Shown here: positions 1 through 8,443 of the stretch, piece by piece | How positions within the stretch are numbered: the first letter of the stretch is position 1 | Layout of the letters: each line of letters opens with the position of its first letter | Notes under the pieces: generated by a model | The model's input: only the letters and a program-made list of their open reading frames with translations | Databases searched by the model: none | What the model was told of the DNA's origin: nothing | Assembly: GCA_022340665.1 (NCBI GenBank) | Contig: JAJDNM010000042.1 | Span: 1-41,439 of the forward strand | Direction: 5' to 3' | DNA length: 41,439 bases | From: Acidobacteriota bacterium | Lineage (GTDB): Bacteria; Acidobacteriota; Thermoanaerobaculia; Thermoanaerobaculales; Sulfomarinibacteraceae | Position numbers and translations under genes: made by a program

Positions 1-2995
1 CCTCCATCGCGCCGAGCACGTCGCCCCGCTCCGACAGGCGTTCGAACTCCTCGAGCACGGCCTCCTCGACGGTGTCGGTCAGCCACTCGACGATGTGCGA
101 GCCCTGGAGGGGGTTCTCGTTCTTGAGCAGGCCGAACTCCAGCGCGTTGATCAGCTGGATGGCCATCGCGCGGCGGACGGACTCCGGGGTGGGGGTGGTG
201 ATGGCCTCGTCGTAGGCGTTGGTGTGCAGCGAGTTGCAGTTGTCGGCCATGGCGAGCAGGCCCTGCAGGGTGGTGCGGATATCGTTGAAGGAGATCTCCT
301 GCGCGTGCAGCGAGCGGCCCGAGGTCTGGATGTGGTACTTGAGCTTCTGCGAGCGCTCGTTGCCGCCGTAGCGGTTGCGAATTGCGATCGACCAGATGCG
401 CCGCGCCACCCGACCGATGACGGTGTACTCGGGGTCCATACCGTTAGAGAAGAAAAAGCTCAGGTTGTGCGCGAAGTCGTCGATGTGCATGCCACGGGCG
501 AGGTAGGTCTCGACGTAGGTGAAGCCGTTGGACAGGGTGAAGGCGAGCTGGGTGATGGGGTTGGCCCCGGCCTCGGCGATGTGATAGCCGGAGATCGACA
601 CCGAGTAGAAGTTGCGGACGTCGTGGTCGCAGAAGAACTGCTGGATGTCGGCCATCATCCTGAGCGCGAACTCGGTGGAGAAGATGCAGGTGTTCTGGGC
701 CTGGTCCTCCTTGAGGATGTCGGCCTGGACGGTGCCGCGGATGGTCTTCATGGTGGCGTCGAGGATCTCGTCCCACTCGCCGTCGCGAAGCAACGGCTCC
801 AGCGCCTCCCAGTCCTTGCCGTCGACTACCGGCTGGAAGGCCTGCTCCGGCTCGGCCTCGAGGCGGCCGGACTCGATCAATCGCTGACGCGCTTGCTGAC
901 GGGCGGCAGCGTTGAAGAACATCGCAAGGATCATCGGCGCAGGACCGTTGATGGTCATCGAAACCGAGGTCGCCGGGTTGCAGAGGTCGAAGCCGGCGTA
1001 CAAACGCTCCGCATCTTCCACCGTGCAGATGGAGACGCCGGCCTCGCCGACCTTGCCGTAGATGTCGGGCCGGGTGTCGGGGTCCGAGCCGTAGAGGGTG
1101 ACCGAGTCGAAGGCGGTCGACAGGCGCTTGGCGGGCTGCTCGTCGGACAGCAGGTGGAAGCGCATGTTGGTGCGTTCGGGTCCGCCCTCGCCGGCAAACA
1201 TCCGGGTCGGCAGCTCGGCGGTGCGCTTGAGGGGAAAGACCCCGGCCGTGTATGGGAAGGCGCCGGGGACGTTTTCCAGAAAGAGATATCGCAGGATGCC
1301 CGGCCAGGTGATGCGCAGCGGCAGCTGCACCTTGGGTACCTCGGTGCCTGCGAGCGAGGTGGCGGTCAGCGGCACGCTGATTTCCCGCCCGCGAACCGTG
1401 TAGGTGAACTCGCGGCCCGCATAGTCCTCGCGAATCTCGGGCCAAGCCGCGATCAGCTTGCGCGAGTCGTCCTCGAGGTCGGCGGCGGTGCGACGGATCT
1501 CGGCGTCGAGGTCAGCCAGCGGCGACTCGGCGCCGGCATCGCCGGCCATGATCTCTTCGAAGAGCCTCCACAAGTCCTCGATGCCGCCGCCGCCCTCGCG
1601 CTTGCCGAGGATGGCGCGCGCGCCGACCAGCTGGTAGAGCTTCGCCGCCAGCTGGATCTGGCCCTCGGCCCACGCCTTGTAGTCGCGTACGGTGCGCGCG
1701 ATCTCGCGCAGGTAGCCGGATCTCTCACCGGGGATCACCGGGTGGCGTTGGGGCTCGCCGGCGGGCACGGCCGAGGTGCCCTCGAGGCTCCAGGAGTCGC
1801 CGAAATCTTCGGCGAAGCGGACGACCAGCCCCTGGTAGAGGGCGTTGCAGCCGAAGTCGTGGAACTGCGAGGCGATGGTGGCGTAGACCGGCAGCTCCTC
1901 GTCGGGCGGGCCGTCGAAAAGCTCGTGGGTGCGGCGGTACTGCTTGCGCACGTCGCGCAGGGCGTCGAGCGCCTTCGGCCGGTCAAACTTGTTGATCGCC
2001 ACGAAGTCGGCGTAGTCGAGCATGTCGATCTTCTCGAGCTGCATCGCCGCGCCGTACTCGGGGGTCATGACGTACAGCGAGACGTCGGAGATGTCGACGA
2101 TCTCGGAGTCGGCCTGGCCGATGCCGGAGGACTCGACGATGATGAGGTCGAAGCCCGCGGCCTGGCAGACGGAAATCGACTGGTCGATGTGCCGGGTGAG
2201 GGCACGGTGGGCTTGACGGGTGGCCAGCGAGCGCATGAAGACGCGGTCCGAGCCGAGCGAGTTCAGGCGGATGCGGTCGCCGAGCAGAGCGCCGCCGGTC
2301 TTGCGCTTGGTGGGGTCGATGGAAAGGATGGCGATGGTGCGGTCCGGGTGGTCTGCGAGGAAACGCAGGACCAGCTCGTCGGTGAGGGAGGACTTGCCTG
2401 CGCCGCCGGTGCCGGTGATGCCGAGGACCGGGGCGGGAGTCTTGGGCGCGTCGGTCTCGACCGGCAGGCCCTCCTCGATGCGGGTGATGGCGCGGGAGAC
2501 GGCCAGCCAGTTGTCGGTGCCGGCGCCGAGCGGGCCATTGGAGTCCAGCTGGGCGGGGTCGAAGTCTGCACTCTCGATCATGTAGTCGATCATGCCGTCG
2601 AGTCCCATTTCGCGGCCATCGTCGGGGGAGAAGATCTTGGCGACGCCGTAGTCCTCGAGCTCTTTGATCTCGCGCGGGACGATCACACCGCCGCCGCCGC
2701 CGTAGATCTTGATGTGCTCCGCGCCGCGCTCCTTCAGCAGATCGATCATGTACTTGAAGAACTCGATGTGGCCGCCCTGGTAGGAGGAGACCGCGATGCC
2801 CTGGGCGTCCTCCTGAATCGCCGCGTCGACGATCTCCTTGACCGAGCGGTTGTGGCCGAGATGGATGACCTCCGCCCCGTGCGCCTGCAGGATGCGGCGC
2901 ATGATGTTGATGGCGGCGTCGTGGCCATCAAAGAGCGAGGCTGCGGTCACGAAACGCACCTTGTTTTCAGGCTGATAACGGTCAGATGAAGGCAT
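1..2995 (-). CDS. icmF: IcmF-type fused isobutyryl-CoA mutase (C-terminus cut by window edge)
   Basis: Adenosylcobalamin-dependent acyl-CoA mutase fused to its own G-protein chaperone, interconverting isobutyryl-CoA and n-butyryl-CoA in branched-chain acyl-CoA metabolism. About 998 codons are visible of a usual ~1,090. The order is B12-binding domain (DGHDAA near residues 23-28, His25 the expected cobalt ligand), MeaB-like GTPase (Walker [10 protein letters not shown] near 197-205), then the mutase barrel. In the mutase part the motif TAGVF places Phe (about residue 587) where methylmalonyl-CoA mutase has the substrate-binding Tyr, which favours isobutyryl over methylmalonyl substrate; this is my alignment by eye. 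The ATG at 2995 is preceded by GGAGGG and by a TATCAT -10-like box at 3023-3028. The opposite strand carries a 964-codon shadow frame. The left edge removes roughly 90 residues. Confidence 0.95.
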   Translation of the reverse strand, partial: MPSSDRYQPENKVRFVTAASLFDGHDAAINIMRRILQAHGAEVIHLGHNRSVKEIVDAAIQEDAQGIAVSSYQGGHIEFFKYMIDLLKERGAEHIKIYGGGGGVIVPREIKELEDYGVAKIFSPDDGREMGLDGMIDYMIESADFDPAQLDSNGPLGAGTDNWLAVSRAITRIEEGLPVETDAPKTPAPVLGITGTGGAGKSSLTDELVLRFLADHPDRTIAILSIDPTKRKTGGALLGDRIRLNSLGSDRVFMRSLATRQAHRALTRHIDQSISVCQAAGFDLIIVESSGIGQADSEIVDISDVSLYVMTPEYGAAMQLEKIDMLDYADFVAINKFDRPKALDALRDVRKQYRRTHELFDGPPDEELPVYATIASQFHDFGCNALYQGLVVRFAEDFGDSWSLEGTSAVPAGEPQRHPVIPGERSGYLREIARTVRDYKAWAEGQIQLAAKLYQLVGARAILGKREGGGGIEDLWRLFEEIMAGDAGAESPLADLDAEIRRTAADLEDDSRKLIAAWPEIREDYAGREFTYTVRGREISVPLTATSLAGTEVPKVQLPLRITWPGILRYLFLENVPGAFPYTAGVFPLKRTAELPTRMFAGEGGPERTNMRFHLLSDEQPAKRLSTAFDSVTLYGSDPDTRPDIYGKVGEAGVSICTVEDAERLYAGFDLCNPATSVSMTINGPAPMILAMFFNAAARQQARQRLIESGRLEAEPEQAFQPVVDGKDWEALEPLLRDGEWDEILDATMKTIRGTVQADILKEDQAQNTCIFSTEFALRMMADIQQFFCDHDVRNFYSVSISGYHIAEAGANPITQLAFTLSNGFTYVETYLARGMHIDDFAHNLSFFFSNGMDPEYTVIGRVARRIWSIAIRNRYGGNERSQKLKYHIQTSGRSLHAQEISFNDIRTTLQGLLAMADNCNSLHTNAYDEAITTPTPESVRRAMAIQLINALEFGLLKNENPLQGSHIVEWLTDTVEEAVLEEFERLSERGDVLGAME

Positions 2996-3022
2996 GTGCC
3001 CTCCAGCGACGGATTCGGGACG

Positions 3023-3028
3023 ATGATA
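3023..3028 (-). promoter_or_regulatory. -10-like box for icmF
   Basis: TATCAT on the minus strand, 27 nt upstream of the icmF ATG, leaves room for the GGAGGG ribosome site at 2999-3004. No convincing -35 is visible, because that position falls in the GAATTCG repeat. Confidence 0.35.
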
Positions 3029-3044
3029 GCAGGGAGGAGGGTGC

Positions 3045-3126
3045 TGAATTCGGAATTCGGAATTCGTAGTTCGGAATTGGGAATGCCTCGAACCCGGCCG
3101 TTTCGGATTTGGGATTTCGGATTTTC
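3045..3126. repeat. Heptamer array (GAATTCG then GGATTTC units) between divergent genes
   Basis: About six 7-bp units based on GGAATTC run from 3045 to about 3088. After a short GC-rich spacer, three GGATTTC-type units follow (3101-3126). Base composition is much lower in GC than the flanking genes. The GAATTC unit is self-complementary. The array sits between the divergent icmF and hydroxyproline dehydratase genes, next to their likely promoters. Confidence 0.85.
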
Positions 3127-3219
3127 CGCCCGGTCCTCCGATACTCGATCCGCCCGCCCGCACCACAAGGCCAGTCGACCATGTCGGTATCGCTACAATA
3201 CCCCCCCGAAGGAGACGCG

Positions 3220-4266
3220 ATGACAGTCGATCTCAAAGGAGCGCTCGAATGGCAGCCTCGCGAGGGAGTTCACCGGATTCGGACGATCGACGCCCACACG
3301 GGCGGTGAGCCCTTCCGGGTGGTCCTCTCCGGCTACCCGGAGCTCGATGGATCCACTCTGCTGGAGCGCCGGCGATCGGCCCTCGAGCACCACGACGCTC
3401 TGCGTACCGCGTTGATGTGGGAGCCGCGTGGCCACGCCGACATGTACGGCTGTGTGCTGGTACCGCCGCAGACCGAGAACGCCGACTTCGGCATCCTCTT
3501 CCTCCATAACGAGGGCTACTCGACGATGTGCGGCCACGGCATCATCGCCATCGCCACCGTCGTCCTCGAGGCCGGGATCCTCCCGGCCAAGGAACCCGAG
3601 ACCACCCTCCGCGTCGACACTCCGGCCGGGTTGATCACCGCCAGGGCACGGGTCGACGCCGGCCGCGTGACCAGCGTCGCCTTCACCAACGTCCCCTCAT
3701 TCGTGCTGCACCCCAACCGCGAGGTGCAGGTTCCCGGCCTCGGCTCGGTACGCGGTGACGTGGCGTTCGGCGGCGCGTTCTACGTCTTCGTCGACGCGGC
3801 GGAGGTCGGCGTAACACTCGGCCCCGAATCCTTCCAGCAGCTGATCAACAAGGGCATGGCCATCAAACGGGCGTTGATGGCCGAAGGTGGCATCACCCAT
3901 CCCTTCGAGAAGGACCTGAGCTTCCTCTACGGCACGATTTTCACCGGTGTGCCCATGTCGGACGGTGCGGATTCCCGCAATGTCTGTGTCTTCGCCGAAG
4001 GCGAGGTCGACCGCTCGCCGACCGGCACCGGGGTATCGGCGCGCGCTGCGATCCACCGGGCCAGGGGCGAGCTGGAGGTCGGCCAGACCATGGTTATCGA
4101 GGGCATCATCGGCAGCCGGTTCGCGGTGCGGGTGCTCGAGGACACGAAGTTCGGCCCCTTTCCAGCCGTGATTCCGGAAGTCGAGGGTTCGGCCTCGATC
4201 ACCGGACGGCACGAGTTCCTGATCGATCCGGACGATCCGCTGCGTAACGGATTCATCCTGCGATGA
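3220..4266 (+). CDS. trans-3-hydroxy-L-proline dehydratase (proline racemase family)
   Basis: Dehydrates trans-3-hydroxy-L-proline to delta1-pyrroline-2-carboxylate. The 348-residue protein has the proline-racemase fold signature MCGHG with Cys104. The second catalytic position reads SPTGTG, with Thr268 in place of the Cys of true racemases. Cys/Thr in these places is the established mark of the dehydratase (the human enzyme L3HYPDH has it), whereas Cys/Cys marks proline or 4-hydroxyproline racemases. The ATG at 3220 is chosen because GAAGGAG lies 5 nt upstream and conserved sequence begins just after it; the frame stays open further upstream into the repeat. A TACAAT box at 3194-3199 could be the -10. 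It overlaps the next gene by ATGA, so the two are translationally coupled. Confidence 0.9.
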   Translation: MTVDLKGALEWQPREGVHRIRTIDAHTGGEPFRVVLSGYPELDGSTLLERRRSALEHHDALRTALMWEPRGHADMYGCVLVPPQTENADFGILFLHNEGYSTMCGHGIIAIATVVLEAGILPAKEPETTLRVDTPAGLITARARVDAGRVTSVAFTNVPSFVLHPNREVQVPGLGSVRGDVAFGGAFYVFVDAAEVGVTLGPESFQQLINKGMAIKRALMAEGGITHPFEKDLSFLYGTIFTGVPMSDGADSRNVCVFAEGEVDRSPTGTGVSARAAIHRARGELEVGQTMVIEGIIGSRFAVRVLEDTKFGPFPAVIPEVEGSASITGRHEFLIDPDDPLRNGFILR

Positions 4267-5246
4267 GTCACAGTTTGCGGTTCATTTCGGCTGAGGATGT
4301 CGACAAGGCTCTGTCGATGCCGGCGGCGATCACGGCAGTGCGCCAGGCGTTCATCGATCTCTCCGGCGGCGATGCGGATGTACCGTTGCGGACGCCGCTG
4401 GCTCTGGCCGATGGGGGCGCCGCCCTCTTCATGCCGGTTCACCTGTTGCGGGACAAGCGCCTGGGCCTCAAAGTGGTGACGGTCGTCCCGGAAAACGTCG
4501 AGCGCAACCTGCCGACGATCCAGGCTCTGGTCGTGGTTTTCGACGCCGAGACGGGCATGCCGCTGGCAGTGATGGACGGTGAGCACCTGACCGCAGTGCG
4601 GACCGGTGCCGCCTCCGGGGTCGCGACCGAGGCGCTGGCGCGGAAGGATGCGGCTGTGGCGGCGGTGATCGGTGCCGGCGTCCAGGGGATACGCCAGCTC
4701 GAAGCTGTGTGCTGTGTGCGGACCATCCGCGAAGCGCTGGTCTTCGATAGCGACCGCAATCGGGCGGAGGCCTTTGCCACTGAAATGCGGCGTCGACTCG
4801 GACGGACGGTGCGGGTGTTGGACAACGTGGCCGCGGTCTTTGCAGCAGACGTCGTATGCACTTCCACCTGGAGCGGTCGCCCGGTGGTGAGCGACGCGGA
4901 TATTGCGAGTGGTACGCACGTCAACGCGATTGGCGCCTACAAACCGGATATGCGCGAAATCCCGGGCGAGACAATGGGCCGATCGACCGTTTTCGTCGAC
5001 TCTCGCGAGGCATGCCTGGCCGAGGCCGGAGACCTGGTGATGGCGATGGGGGAGGGACACATCGACCCGGCGGCGTCCCCGGCCGAAATCGGTGAGGTGT
5101 TGTCGGGCTCGCGCGCGGGGCGCACCGATGATTCGGAGATCACCATCTTCAAGTCGGTCGGCAACGCAGTTCAGGATCTGGCGGTTGCCGGCCTGGTGCT
5201 CGAAGAGGCCGGCCGCCTGGAGCTTGGCACGGAGGTGGCGCTGTGA
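4263..5246 (+). CDS. Ornithine cyclodeaminase/mu-crystallin family, probable delta1-pyrroline-2-carboxylate reductase
   Basis: A 327-residue NAD(P)-dependent enzyme of the OCD/mu-crystallin family. The dinucleotide-binding motif GAGVQG lies near residues 138-143, and the family's DGEHLTAVRTGA segment precedes it. Members act as ornithine cyclodeaminase, alanine dehydrogenase or pyrroline-2-carboxylate reductase. The 4-bp overlap with the 3-hydroxyproline dehydratase makes the reductase role most likely: the dehydratase product would be reduced to L-proline, as in known LhpI-type pathways. That choice rests on neighbourhood, since sequence alone does not separate the activities. Confidence 0.85.
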   Translation: MSHSLRFISAEDVDKALSMPAAITAVRQAFIDLSGGDADVPLRTPLALADGGAALFMPVHLLRDKRLGLKVVTVVPENVERNLPTIQALVVVFDAETGMPLAVMDGEHLTAVRTGAASGVATEALARKDAAVAAVIGAGVQGIRQLEAVCCVRTIREALVFDSDRNRAEAFATEMRRRLGRTVRVLDNVAAVFAADVVCTSTWSGRPVVSDADIASGTHVNAIGAYKPDMREIPGETMGRSTVFVDSREACLAEAGDLVMAMGEGHIDPAASPAEIGEVLSGSRAGRTDDSEITIFKSVGNAVQDLAVAGLVLEEAGRLELGTEVAL

Positions 5247-5377
5247 AGCCGCACCTGCCAATGGTATTGGCCTTGGCCCCTGTCGTCGGGGTTGGTCCGA
5301 GCTGGCAATCGCTCGAGGGGATGCTCGGTAGCCTCCCGGTTCGGCGGTTTTGATCCTCGAGATCGTGGAGCTGATCG

Positions 5378-5623
5378 TTGAAGCGATCGACCCGCGATCG
5401 ATGGTTGGCTGAGAACCGAGACGGATACGTTAATGTATATGGCGACGCTGACCCGTGGTTGGCGCCGGCGATTTCAGTCGGAGGGCAAGACCAGGTGCAG
5501 TTCTGGAAGCGAAACGAAAATCATGTCATCTTCAGTCGATCGCTGGAGTACGCTGATCAGGTGACCGCGTCCGAGACTCTGGTAACGTGGCTCGGCGTGT
5601 CCGAGGTGGAGATCCGACAGTGA
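5378..5623 (+). CDS. Possible small hypothetical protein (81 aa) in the gap before the nucleotidyltransferase
   Basis: The 373-bp gap after the OCD-family gene holds an open frame starting at TTG 5378 and ending in a TGA that overlaps the GTG start of the next gene (GTGA). The overlap is the main reason to list it. It has five Trp in 81 residues, no recognised motif, no clear ribosome site, and third-position GC visibly below the neighbours. It may be a gene remnant or chance. The rest of the gap (5247-5377) shows nothing I recognise. Confidence 0.25.
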   Translation: MKRSTRDRWLAENRDGYVNVYGDADPWLAPAISVGGQDQVQFWKRNENHVIFSRSLEYADQVTASETLVTWLGVSEVEIRQ

Positions 5624-6528
5624 AGCCGACGCTGGTGATTCTTGCGGCGGGCATAGGCTCGCGATACGGCGGGCTCAAGCAGCTGGAACAGGTCGGGCCC
5701 GGTGGTGCGTCGCTGATGGACTACACCATCTACGACGCTTTGCAGACCGGCGTCGATCGGGTCGTGGTGGTGGTGCAGAGGAAGAACGAGGAAGCGGTCC
5801 GCAAGCACCTCGAGGAGGGTGCAGGCCGCAAGGTGGACCTGACCTTCGTGCAACAGAAATTGCACGCGCTGCCGGAAGGATTCGTGGTCACACCGGGCCG
5901 AAGCAAGCCGTGGGGAACGGGCCAGGCGCTCCTCGCCGCCGCACCCCTGCTCGAAGACGATGACTTCATCGTTGCCAACGCCGATGATCTCTACGGCCGA
6001 AAGGCAATTGCCGCCCTCGACGACTACCTCGGCACGCCGTCTCCCGATGGTCTCGCCCGCTGGGCGATGGTGGGCTACCGCCTGGGCGACACCCTGCCGC
6101 CAACCGGAGAGGTGTCGCGGGCGCTCTGCGTACAGGACGTCGAGGGATATCTGGTCGGTCTCGAAGAGATACCTGCGATCAGGCGTGATAGAGGCGAGGC
6201 GGTGTGGGCTGATGCGGCGGGGAAGTTGCACCGTCAACCTCTGGAGTCCCTGGTTTCGATGAACCTCTGGGGTTTCACCAACGAACTCCTCCGCCACCTC
6301 GAGAAGGGATTCGCCGCGTTTCTCGACGACAAACCGTCGGTGAAGGACGAGTACTACCTACCGAAAGCGGTGGCCTTCGCCTTGGGCACCGGGAATGCTC
6401 GGGTTGCGGTCCTGCCTGCTGACGAGCGCTGGTGCGGCATGACCTCGCCGGAGGACCGCGAGATCACCGAGGCGGTGCTCGCGGATCTGGTCGACAGAGG
6501 CGTGTATCCCGAGAGGTTGTGGGAATAG
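5620..6528 (+). CDS. NTP-transferase family protein (sugar-phosphate nucleotidylyltransferase-like)
   Basis: A 302-residue protein opening with LAAGIGSRYGGLKQL, the nucleotide-binding signature of the GT-A-like NTP_transferase family that makes NDP-sugars from sugar phosphates. An acidic metal-site segment ANADDLYG lies near residue 118-125, where the family has its conserved Asp. The substrate cannot be read from sequence. GTG at 5620 is preferred over the in-frame GTG at 5587, because GAGGTGGAG ends 8 nt upstream and the signature then starts at residue 7. No pathway partner lies beside it. A structured repeat element follows its stop. Confidence 0.8.
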   Translation: MKPTLVILAAGIGSRYGGLKQLEQVGPGGASLMDYTIYDALQTGVDRVVVVVQRKNEEAVRKHLEEGAGRKVDLTFVQQKLHALPEGFVVTPGRSKPWGTGQALLAAAPLLEDDDFIVANADDLYGRKAIAALDDYLGTPSPDGLARWAMVGYRLGDTLPPTGEVSRALCVQDVEGYLVGLEEIPAIRRDRGEAVWADAAGKLHRQPLESLVSMNLWGFTNELLRHLEKGFAAFLDDKPSVKDEYYLPKAVAFALGTGNARVAVLPADERWCGMTSPEDREITEAVLADLVDRGVYPERLWE

Positions 6529-6540
6529 GTCGGAACTCAC

Positions 6541-6705
6541 CGACAGCGGCGATTTGTGGCCGTAGCCGTGGGGATCGCAGGCTCAGCGGGAGCTGAGCCG
6601 GTGAGGAGGGTTGGGAGGCTTTACGGCCACTCGCCGATGGCGGGGAGTCACGACGCCCGAAGGGCGTCAGTAACCCAAAACTGAAAACTCAAAATTCAAA
6701 ATTCA
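6541..6705. repeat. Two-hairpin dispersed repeat (copy A) plus heptamer array
   Basis: A perfect 9-bp inverted repeat GTGGCCGTA/TACGGCCAC (6556-6564 and 6622-6630) encloses a second hairpin GGCTCA/TGAGCC. A third stem GACGCCC-GAA-GGGCGTC follows (6652-6668). Then come AAAACTC/AAAATTC heptamers to 6705, where the stop of the convergent small membrane gene lies inside the array. The same core recurs near 29300-29391, and a partial copy lies at 9541-9569. Confidence 0.85.
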
Positions 6706-6918
6706 TTCCCGCCCTTGTTCCTTCCTCCACAGGGTCAGGCCGCGGAGGTTGAACACGATCGACACGCCGATGAGGGTGCCCGAGAAACCGGAGACGAAGC
6801 CCTGCCAGAAGTCGGTCGGCGGGTGGATGAAGCGCTGCATAACGATGCCGACGGCGAGGCACATCATTCCGAAGGAGGTCATCGCCTGCGAATCGTGAAG
6901 TCGTTTTCTCAACAGCAT
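6703..6918 (-). CDS. Small two-helix membrane protein (71 aa)
   Basis: I do not recognise a family. The protein has two hydrophobic stretches (about residues 14-28 and 38-58) with basic termini, suggesting an inner-membrane hairpin. It is the last gene of a three-gene operon behind a small XRE repressor, 9 nt after the preceding gene. Its TGA stop is formed at the edge of the AAAATTC heptamer array. The likely role is as an accessory to the other small membrane protein; no enzyme motif is present. Confidence 0.65.
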   Translation of the reverse strand: MLLRKRLHDSQAMTSFGMMCLAVGIVMQRFIHPPTDFWQGFVSGFSGTLIGVSIVFNLRGLTLWRKEQGRE

Positions 6919-6927
6919 GGTGTCCTC

Positions 6928-7152
6928 TCAATCCTTGATCCGATACCAGGCCATCGCAGCCAGCTTGACCGCCGCCATGGTGGCGGCGACAGCAAAGAGG
7001 TCCCAGCGCCAAATGCCGTTGCCGTAGTAGTGGTAGGCGAATAGCCCAACGGCAAGGACTGCGCCGATGACACCTGCGAGGCTGGTCGACTTGAGCCGAT
7101 GGATCATGAAACGTTCGTCGGGTTTGCCAAAGGGAATCGGGATGAAGGTCAT
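6928..7152 (-). CDS. Small two-helix membrane protein (74 aa)
   Basis: Family not recognised. After a short polar N-terminus there are two predicted transmembrane segments (about residues 25-42 and 52-68). The ATG overlaps the stop of the upstream XRE regulator by ATGA, so translation is coupled. A compact HTH regulator followed by small membrane proteins is a common bacterial arrangement, usually of unknown stress- or envelope-related role. Confidence 0.65.
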   Translation of the reverse strand: MTFIPIPFGKPDERFMIHRLKSTSLAGVIGAVLAVGLFAYHYYGNGIWRWDLFAVAATMAAVKLAAMAWYRIKD

Positions 7153-7358
7153 TTTTCCTCCAGATGGAAGATTTCTTCGGTCGGTCGGTCGAAGACACGG
7201 GCGAACTTGAGGGCCAGGGGCAAGCTCGGCACGTAGCGATCGCGTTCGATGGAGTTGATGCTCTGACGCGAAACGCCGACCGCTTCCGCGAGCTGCTGCT
7301 GGGTCCAGCCCAGCTCTCCGCGGAGCTCCTTGACCCGATTTGTGATCTTCTCGCTCAT
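7149..7358 (-). CDS. Small XRE-family HTH transcriptional regulator (69 aa)
   Basis: A stand-alone helix-turn-helix protein of the short XRE class: WTQQQLAEAVGVSRQSINSI covers helices 2-3, and the PSLPLALKFARVF tail is typical of this class. It probably represses its own operon with the two downstream membrane genes. The open frame extends upstream to 7409, but a strong promoter occupies 7381-7409, so those upstream starts are excluded. ATG 7358 gives the normal family length and sits about 6 nt behind GCGAG. The stop overlaps the next gene. Confidence 0.88.
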   Translation of the reverse strand: MSEKITNRVKELRGELGWTQQQLAEAVGVSRQSINSIERDRYVPSLPLALKFARVFDRPTEEIFHLEEK

Positions 7359-7380
7359 GTCAAGCTCGCTTTCCATTGAC

Positions 7381-7409
7381 ATTGTAGGGCGTGAAATTCT
7401 GTTTGTCAA
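7381..7409 (-). promoter_or_regulatory. Strong sigma70-type promoter for the XRE operon
   Basis: On the minus strand TTGACA (7409-7404), a 17-bp spacer, then TACAAT (7386-7381). This is nearly consensus and the clearest promoter in the window. The predicted transcript start, near 7374, fixes the XRE start at 7358. Confidence 0.85.
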
Positions 7410-7444
7410 GTCCGCTTTACATTTGGAATGATGCCGGGCGAATC

Positions 7445-7592
7445 AGATGCTGGATCCTGGATGCTCGATACTGGCTCCGTCCACCCCTCCCAGGCATGCA
7501 TCGGCGTCTGGGAATTGCATCGACCATCCGCCGTCCAGCATCCAACATCCAACATCTAGCATCCAGCATCCAGCATCCAGCATCCAGGATGG
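7445..7592. repeat. CATCCAG heptamer array in inverted arms
   Basis: The left arm (7445-7475) reads CTGGATG-type units. The right arm (about 7524-7592) reads CATCCAG/CATCCAA units, at least eight in register. The arms are reverse complements and could pair around a centre containing TCCCAGGC. The array lies between the divergent XRE and terC promoters. The plus-strand frame through it is open, which falsely extends terC at its 5' end. Confidence 0.88.
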
Positions 7593-7645
7593 TGTGGTCG
7601 CCGACTTGCTGTAAGCTTTCTCCACTGACGCTTTACGGGGGAATC

Positions 7646-8443
7646 ATGCTCGATTGGATGACCAGTCCCGAGGCTTGGGTCGCGCTGGCGACCTTGACGG
7701 CCCTCGAAATCGTCCTCGGTATCGACAACATCATCTTCATCTCGATCCTCTCGGGAAGGCTGCCAAAGGAACAGCGGGCGAGGGCGCGCACCGTCGGCCT
7801 GGCGGGCGCAATGGTCATGCGCATTGGCCTGCTGCTGTCGCTGGCGTGGGTTGCCCGACTGACCGTGGAGCTCTTCCCGGTCTTCGGCCACCCGTTCACG
7901 GCGCGCGATGCGGTACTGGTTGGTGGGGGCATATTCCTGCTCGGCAAGGCCACTTTCGAGATCCACCACAACCTCGAGGGTGAGGAGGAGGAACACGCGC
8001 GGAGCTCGAGCGCGTCTTTTGCCGGCACCATCGCCCAAATCATGGCCCTCGACATCGTCTTCTCTCTCGACTCGGTGATCACCGCGATCGGCATGGCTGA
8101 GCACGTGGCGGTGATGGTGGCAGCAGTGGTGATCGCCGTTCTGGTCATGATGATCGCCGCAGGCCCGATCTCCGATTTCGTCGAGGACCATCCGACGATC
8201 AAGATCCTGGCGCTTTCATTTCTGCTTCTGATCGGCATGTCGCTGGTCGCGGAGGGGCTCGGTCAACATATTCCCAAACCGCACATCTACTTCGCGATGG
8301 GCTTTTCGGTCTTTGTCGAGATGCTCAATCTTCGGATGCGCGGCCGAAGCTGGGAGGCGAAGCCGGTACGCCTACGCCATAGGATCGCCCCCCGCCGCCC
8401 GTCGCCGCTGCCGGCGAAAATGCGTATGATCGACGACGACTGA
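7646..8443 (+). CDS. TerC-family integral membrane protein
   Basis: A 265-residue protein with about seven hydrophobic helices. Paired acidic motifs GIDNIIF (residues 25-31) and LDIVFSLDSV are diagnostic of the TerC/YgdQ/Alx family. Members are linked to tellurite resistance, alkaline induction and, in several bacteria, Mn2+ efflux or metal loading of exported enzymes. The C-terminal ~25 residues are Arg/Pro-rich and cytoplasmic. ATG 7646 is chosen for the GGGGGAA upstream and the family N-terminus; upstream codons are repeat. A TAAGCT box at 7612-7617 may be the -10. The stop overlaps the pyrD start by one base. Confidence 0.9.
   Translation: MLDWMTSPEAWVALATLTALEIVLGIDNIIFISILSGRLPKEQRARARTVGLAGAMVMRIGLLLSLAWVARLTVELFPVFGHPFTARDAVLVGGGIFLLGKATFEIHHNLEGEEEEHARSSSASFAGTIAQIMALDIVFSLDSVITAIGMAEHVAVMVAAVVIAVLVMMIAAGPISDFVEDHPTIKILALSFLLLIGMSLVAEGLGQHIPKPHIYFAMGFSVFVEMLNLRMRGRSWEAKPVRLRHRIAPRRPSPLPAKMRMIDDD

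Noticed and set aside
95-2989. 964-codon plus-strand open frame
   Set aside because: It is antisense to icmF, whose minus-strand product has recognisable B12, GTPase and mutase motifs. High GC keeps the opposite frame open; its product is low-complexity with no motif.
3927-5261. 444-codon minus-strand open frame
   Set aside because: Antisense to the hydroxyproline dehydratase and OCD-family genes; no family features and no ribosome site.
7391-7645. N-terminal extension of the TerC protein
   Set aside because: The extension is the translated CATCCAG repeat and promoter region; family homology and a good ribosome site begin at 7646.
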